From Campylobacteraceae bacterium (GTDB lineage: Bacteria; Campylobacterota; Campylobacteria; Campylobacterales; Campylobacteraceae), in the NCBI GenBank assembly GCA_900753405.1, contig CAADYZ010000004.1, positions 1 to 8,730 of the forward strand: DNA of 8,730 nucleotides, in the 5' to 3' direction. The notes beneath the pieces were generated by a model, which was not told the DNA's origin, did no database searches, and saw only the letters and a list, made by a program, of their open reading frames with translations. The first letter of the stretch is position 1; each line of letters starts with the position of its first letter. Positions 7,186-8,730 of the stretch are shown here, in pieces. A program made the translations under genes and the position numbers.

Positions 7186-8497
7186 GCTCTTGTTGCGTTA
7201 GCTTGTTTGGCGCGACGATGCCTAAATTCACAAGCTGTTTGATCGACTCGATCGGCAAATCCGCCTCAATGATCCGCAAAAACTCCTCCAAAAGCCGATT
7301 TTGCTCCTCGTCAAGCCAGCCTTTTAGCGTTGTCAAAACGGGGTAATCCTTGTTTAAAACAAACCAAGTTTTGCCCTCTTTATCCACCTGTTGCCACGCA
7401 CTTTGAAACTCGCTCGTGCTTTTTGTGCGTTTTTGATAGACCTTTGCGCCGCGTTTTACCGCCTCAGAGGCGACCTCTTTGAGGCATTTGACGATGTTTG
7501 CAGTCGGGTTTGCCCTGCTTTTTTTGATGTCGATGTTCCACAACTCGTCTTGGTCGTTGCCAACTTCAACGCCGATCCTCACAAGCTGTGCCGCCGCGTC
7601 TTGCTTCACCGCGCCAAACCACTCGCCCCACGCCAAAAGCCTATGAGCGCGGTAGAGGTAAAAGCCCGACTCGCGTAGATATCCGCGAGCGAGTGCGTGC
7701 CGCTCCCACTCCTCAGGCGTGCATTTGTCCTTATGCGGCAGCACAAAAGCAGTCGTCACCAAACGCGCCTCGCCCACACTACAAACCCGTTTCGGGCGTT
7801 TTTGAGTCGCCGCGTTTGCCGTGTTGAATGGGTTTAGCGGCTCTAAACAATCCCCATTGACCTCAATGCTAATCCTGCGAACCGCCTCATCTTGCAAGTC
7901 TCGCCCCTCCAAAAACTGGTGAAAAACGAGGCGAAGATGGTTTTTGGTGCGCGCAAGCACCTCGCTAAACTCCTCAGGCTTGACTTTGTCGATCTTCTGC
8001 CAAATGAGCAGCGTGCCGTTTTGCCTCTCTTGCAACTTTTGAAAAAGCTCGAAGTCGCCATACTCCGCCGCCGCCTCACCACTTAGGTCAAACATCTCCC
8101 ATCTGCCGCATTTACTGAGATGCTCCAAGTCCCACCTGTAAGCACTCAGCTTGCCCGCCTTTTTGCTTAGCATCGTCAGCCACTCGCACTGAGAAAACGA
8201 AGCGGTCTTCAACCCCAAGCCAAACCTGCCAAGATCATTGCACTCACGACTTGCGTTTGGGTCTTTGCTTCCAAGCCGCATCGCCGCTTGCAACTCCTGC
8301 GCGTCCATCCCGCAACCATCGTCAAGAGCCGCGAAGATCAAATTCGGTTTTTGCAACGCGGTGATGGCGATTTTCTTTGCGCCAGCTGAGACGGAGTTGT
8401 CTAAAATGTCAGCCACAGCAACCTCAAACGCGTAGCCGTCTTTGCGAAGCGAAGCGGCGAGATTGGCTGCATTTGGCTCATTGAAAATAGTCTGCAT
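7136..8497 (-). CDS. MutL/MORC-like GHKL ATPase, C-terminus frameshifted (Mza-type component)
   Basis: 453 residues as it stands. The N-terminal GHKL ATPase fold is intact: Glu25 and Asn34 in EVAVADILDNS (25-35, N box), DDGCGMD (59-65, G1), the loop RLGSKD (74-79) and DLGRFGLGLKTAS (88-100, G2). The following S5-like domain has GFYLYRAHRLL (278-288) and WNIDIKKSRANP (320-331); its lysines sit where MutL-family proteins place the residue reaching the ATP phosphate. Such ATPases dimerise on ATP binding and act as clamps on DNA in mismatch repair; in defence loci with Z1 they are thought to sense or load onto foreign DNA. The start at 8497 has AAGGAG four bases upstream. The last 16 residues look like out-of-frame readthrough, because the natural end continues in another frame to 7084. 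This may be a real mutation, a sequencing error or a recoding site. It would be mzaB in Mza naming, as I recall it. Confidence 0.88.
   Translation of the reverse strand: MQTIFNEPNAANLAASLRKDGYAFEVAVADILDNSVSAGAKKIAITALQKPNLIFAALDDGCGMDAQELQAAMRLGSKDPNASRECNDLGRFGLGLKTASFSQCEWLTMLSKKAGKLSAYRWDLEHLSKCGRWEMFDLSGEAAAEYGDFELFQKLQERQNGTLLIWQKIDKVKPEEFSEVLARTKNHLRLVFHQFLEGRDLQDEAVRRISIEVNGDCLEPLNPFNTANAATQKRPKRVCSVGEARLVTTAFVLPHKDKCTPEEWERHALARGYLRESGFYLYRAHRLLAWGEWFGAVKQDAAAQLVRIGVEVGNDQDELWNIDIKKSRANPTANIVKCLKEVASEAVKRGAKVYQKRTKSTSEFQSAWQQVDKEGKTWFVLNKDYPVLTTLKGWLDEEQNRLLEEFLRIIEADLPIESIKQLVNLGIVAPNKLTQQEREVARESDRGDGAKRL
8335..8356 (-). repeat. Dispersed repeat, left half, inside GHKL gene
   Basis: On the minus strand this contains TTGCAAAAACCGAATTTGAT, matching the in-gene copy at 4342-4363 with one change. 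It encodes LQKPNLI (residues 48-54), a loop between two strands just before the G1 motif, where a DNA-level insertion or conversion could be tolerated. Confidence 0.7.
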
Positions 8498-8522
8498 TCA
8501 ACTCCTTAAACAACTTTTGACA

Positions 8523-8550
8523 TTTGCAAAAACCAAATTTGATTTTGACA
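8523..8550 (+). repeat. Dispersed CAAATTTG repeat, full-length copy
   Basis: This 28-bp copy is the best reference for the family. It matches 22-49 (inverted) at 27 of 28 positions, 1450-1467 (direct) over 18 exact bases, and 3544-3561 (inverted) over 18 exact bases. It lies in the 5' leader of the operon, between the -10 box and the GHKL start codon, so it would be transcribed. Confidence 0.8.
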
Positions 8551-8567
8551 AACAAATTTTAACAAAC

Positions 8568-8573
8568 ATTATA
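8568..8573 (-). promoter_or_regulatory. Sigma-70-type -10 box (TATAAT) of the defence operon
   Basis: A perfect TATAAT preceded by a T-rich run (GGTTTTTGGC) lies 70 nt upstream of the GHKL ATG. Campylobacter housekeeping promoters rely on the -10 box and T-rich upstream DNA with little -35 conservation, and this site fits. Transcription would start near 8561, giving a leader of about 60-65 nt. Confidence 0.65.
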
Positions 8574-8612
8574 GCCAAAAACCAGCGATTCTGCTCTTAA
8601 TGCGCAGAAAAA

Positions 8613-8656
8613 CAAACCGCTTGACGCTTGGCAAACCGCTTTTAGCCGCAAACCGC
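8613..8656 (+). repeat. Three direct CAAACCGC elements upstream of the promoter
   Basis: CAAACCGC occurs at 8613-8620, 8632-8639 and 8649-8656, with start-to-start spacings of 19 and 17 bp. The first two copies are also followed by TT. They lie about 40-90 bp upstream of the -10 box, where an activator or repressor could bind. No known regulator site is recognised. Confidence 0.5.
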
Positions 8657-8730
8657 CAAGAAAGAGTTGCAAAAAGGGATAGAAGTAAGAAAGTCAAACA
8701 AAAAGATAAAAGCAAAAAGACTTAAACAAA

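Larger units (their letters stand above)
8498..8730. other. Leader region upstream of the defence operon
   Basis: A/T-rich with no credible gene in either direction. It holds the operon's promoter candidate, a full-length dispersed repeat, and three CAAACCGC elements. The far right (8660-8730) is purine-rich on the plus strand (T/C-rich on the minus strand), and I recognise nothing in it. Confidence 0.6.

Noticed and set aside
257..8435. Plus-strand open frames opposite the five genes
   Set aside because: None shows a recognisable domain, a convincing ribosome-binding site or coherent spacing. They are antisense shadows of well-supported minus-strand genes.
8594..8608. Small inverted repeat CTGC...GCAG in the operon leader
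   Set aside because: Only four base pairs form before a mismatch, which is not distinguishable from chance.
1..8730. CRISPR array, tRNA or rRNA genes, or insertion sequence
   Set aside because: The dispersed repeat is irregularly spaced, occurs in both orientations and partly lies inside genes, so it is not a CRISPR array. No transposase, tRNA-like cloverleaf or rRNA segment was seen.

Overview
The window looks like a piece of a Campylobacter-type chromosome (Campylobacterota). The evidence is a MurA protein that resembles campylobacter MurA along its whole length (as I remember that family), A/T-rich spacers, and a recurring CAAATTTG-centred motif. Base composition is well above that of C. 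jejuni, which suggests an oral, C. gracilis/showae/rectus-like lineage. This species-level guess is from memory and is not proven. All five recognisable genes are on the minus strand, so the window is best read from right to left.

Layout, right to left. 8730-8498 is an A/T-rich leader with a perfect TATAAT -10 box, a triplicated CAAACCGC element and a copy of a dispersed repeat. 8497-1496 is a tightly packed four-gene operon: a MutL/MORC-like GHKL ATPase (8497-7136), a Z1-domain superfamily-2 ATPase (7074-4402), a DUF4420 'PD-(D/E)XK motif' protein (4409-3507) and an AIPR protein (3514-1496). 1428-169 is murA, a housekeeping gene of peptidoglycan synthesis. 168-1 is non-coding and rich in short repeats.

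The four-gene set and its order match the anti-phage module known as Mza (MutL, Z1, DUF, AIPR), related to the MutL-Z1-endonuclease restriction-like loci described by Iyer, Abhiman and Aravind. No DNA methyltransferase or other extra gene of such loci is in the window; one could lie beyond 8730. The ATPases presumably sense and remodel DNA, DUF4420 is the expected nuclease or its derivative, and AIPR the likely effector. That division of labour is inferred.

The architecture is known, but this copy has unusual features. (1) The GHKL gene has a +1 frameshift near 7186; its natural C-terminus continues in another frame to a stop at 7084, next to the Z1 ribosome-binding site. (2) The DUF4420 protein has lost the acidic and lysine residues expected of a PD-(D/E)XK nuclease. 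(3) A dispersed repeat of about 28 bp, built around CAAATTTG, occurs in spacers and inside genes in different reading frames. (4) An exact 18-bp direct copy of that repeat flanks the operon and suggests it was inserted between murA and murA's original promoter. (5) Two successive gene junctions use the same 8-nt ATGAGTRA overlap.
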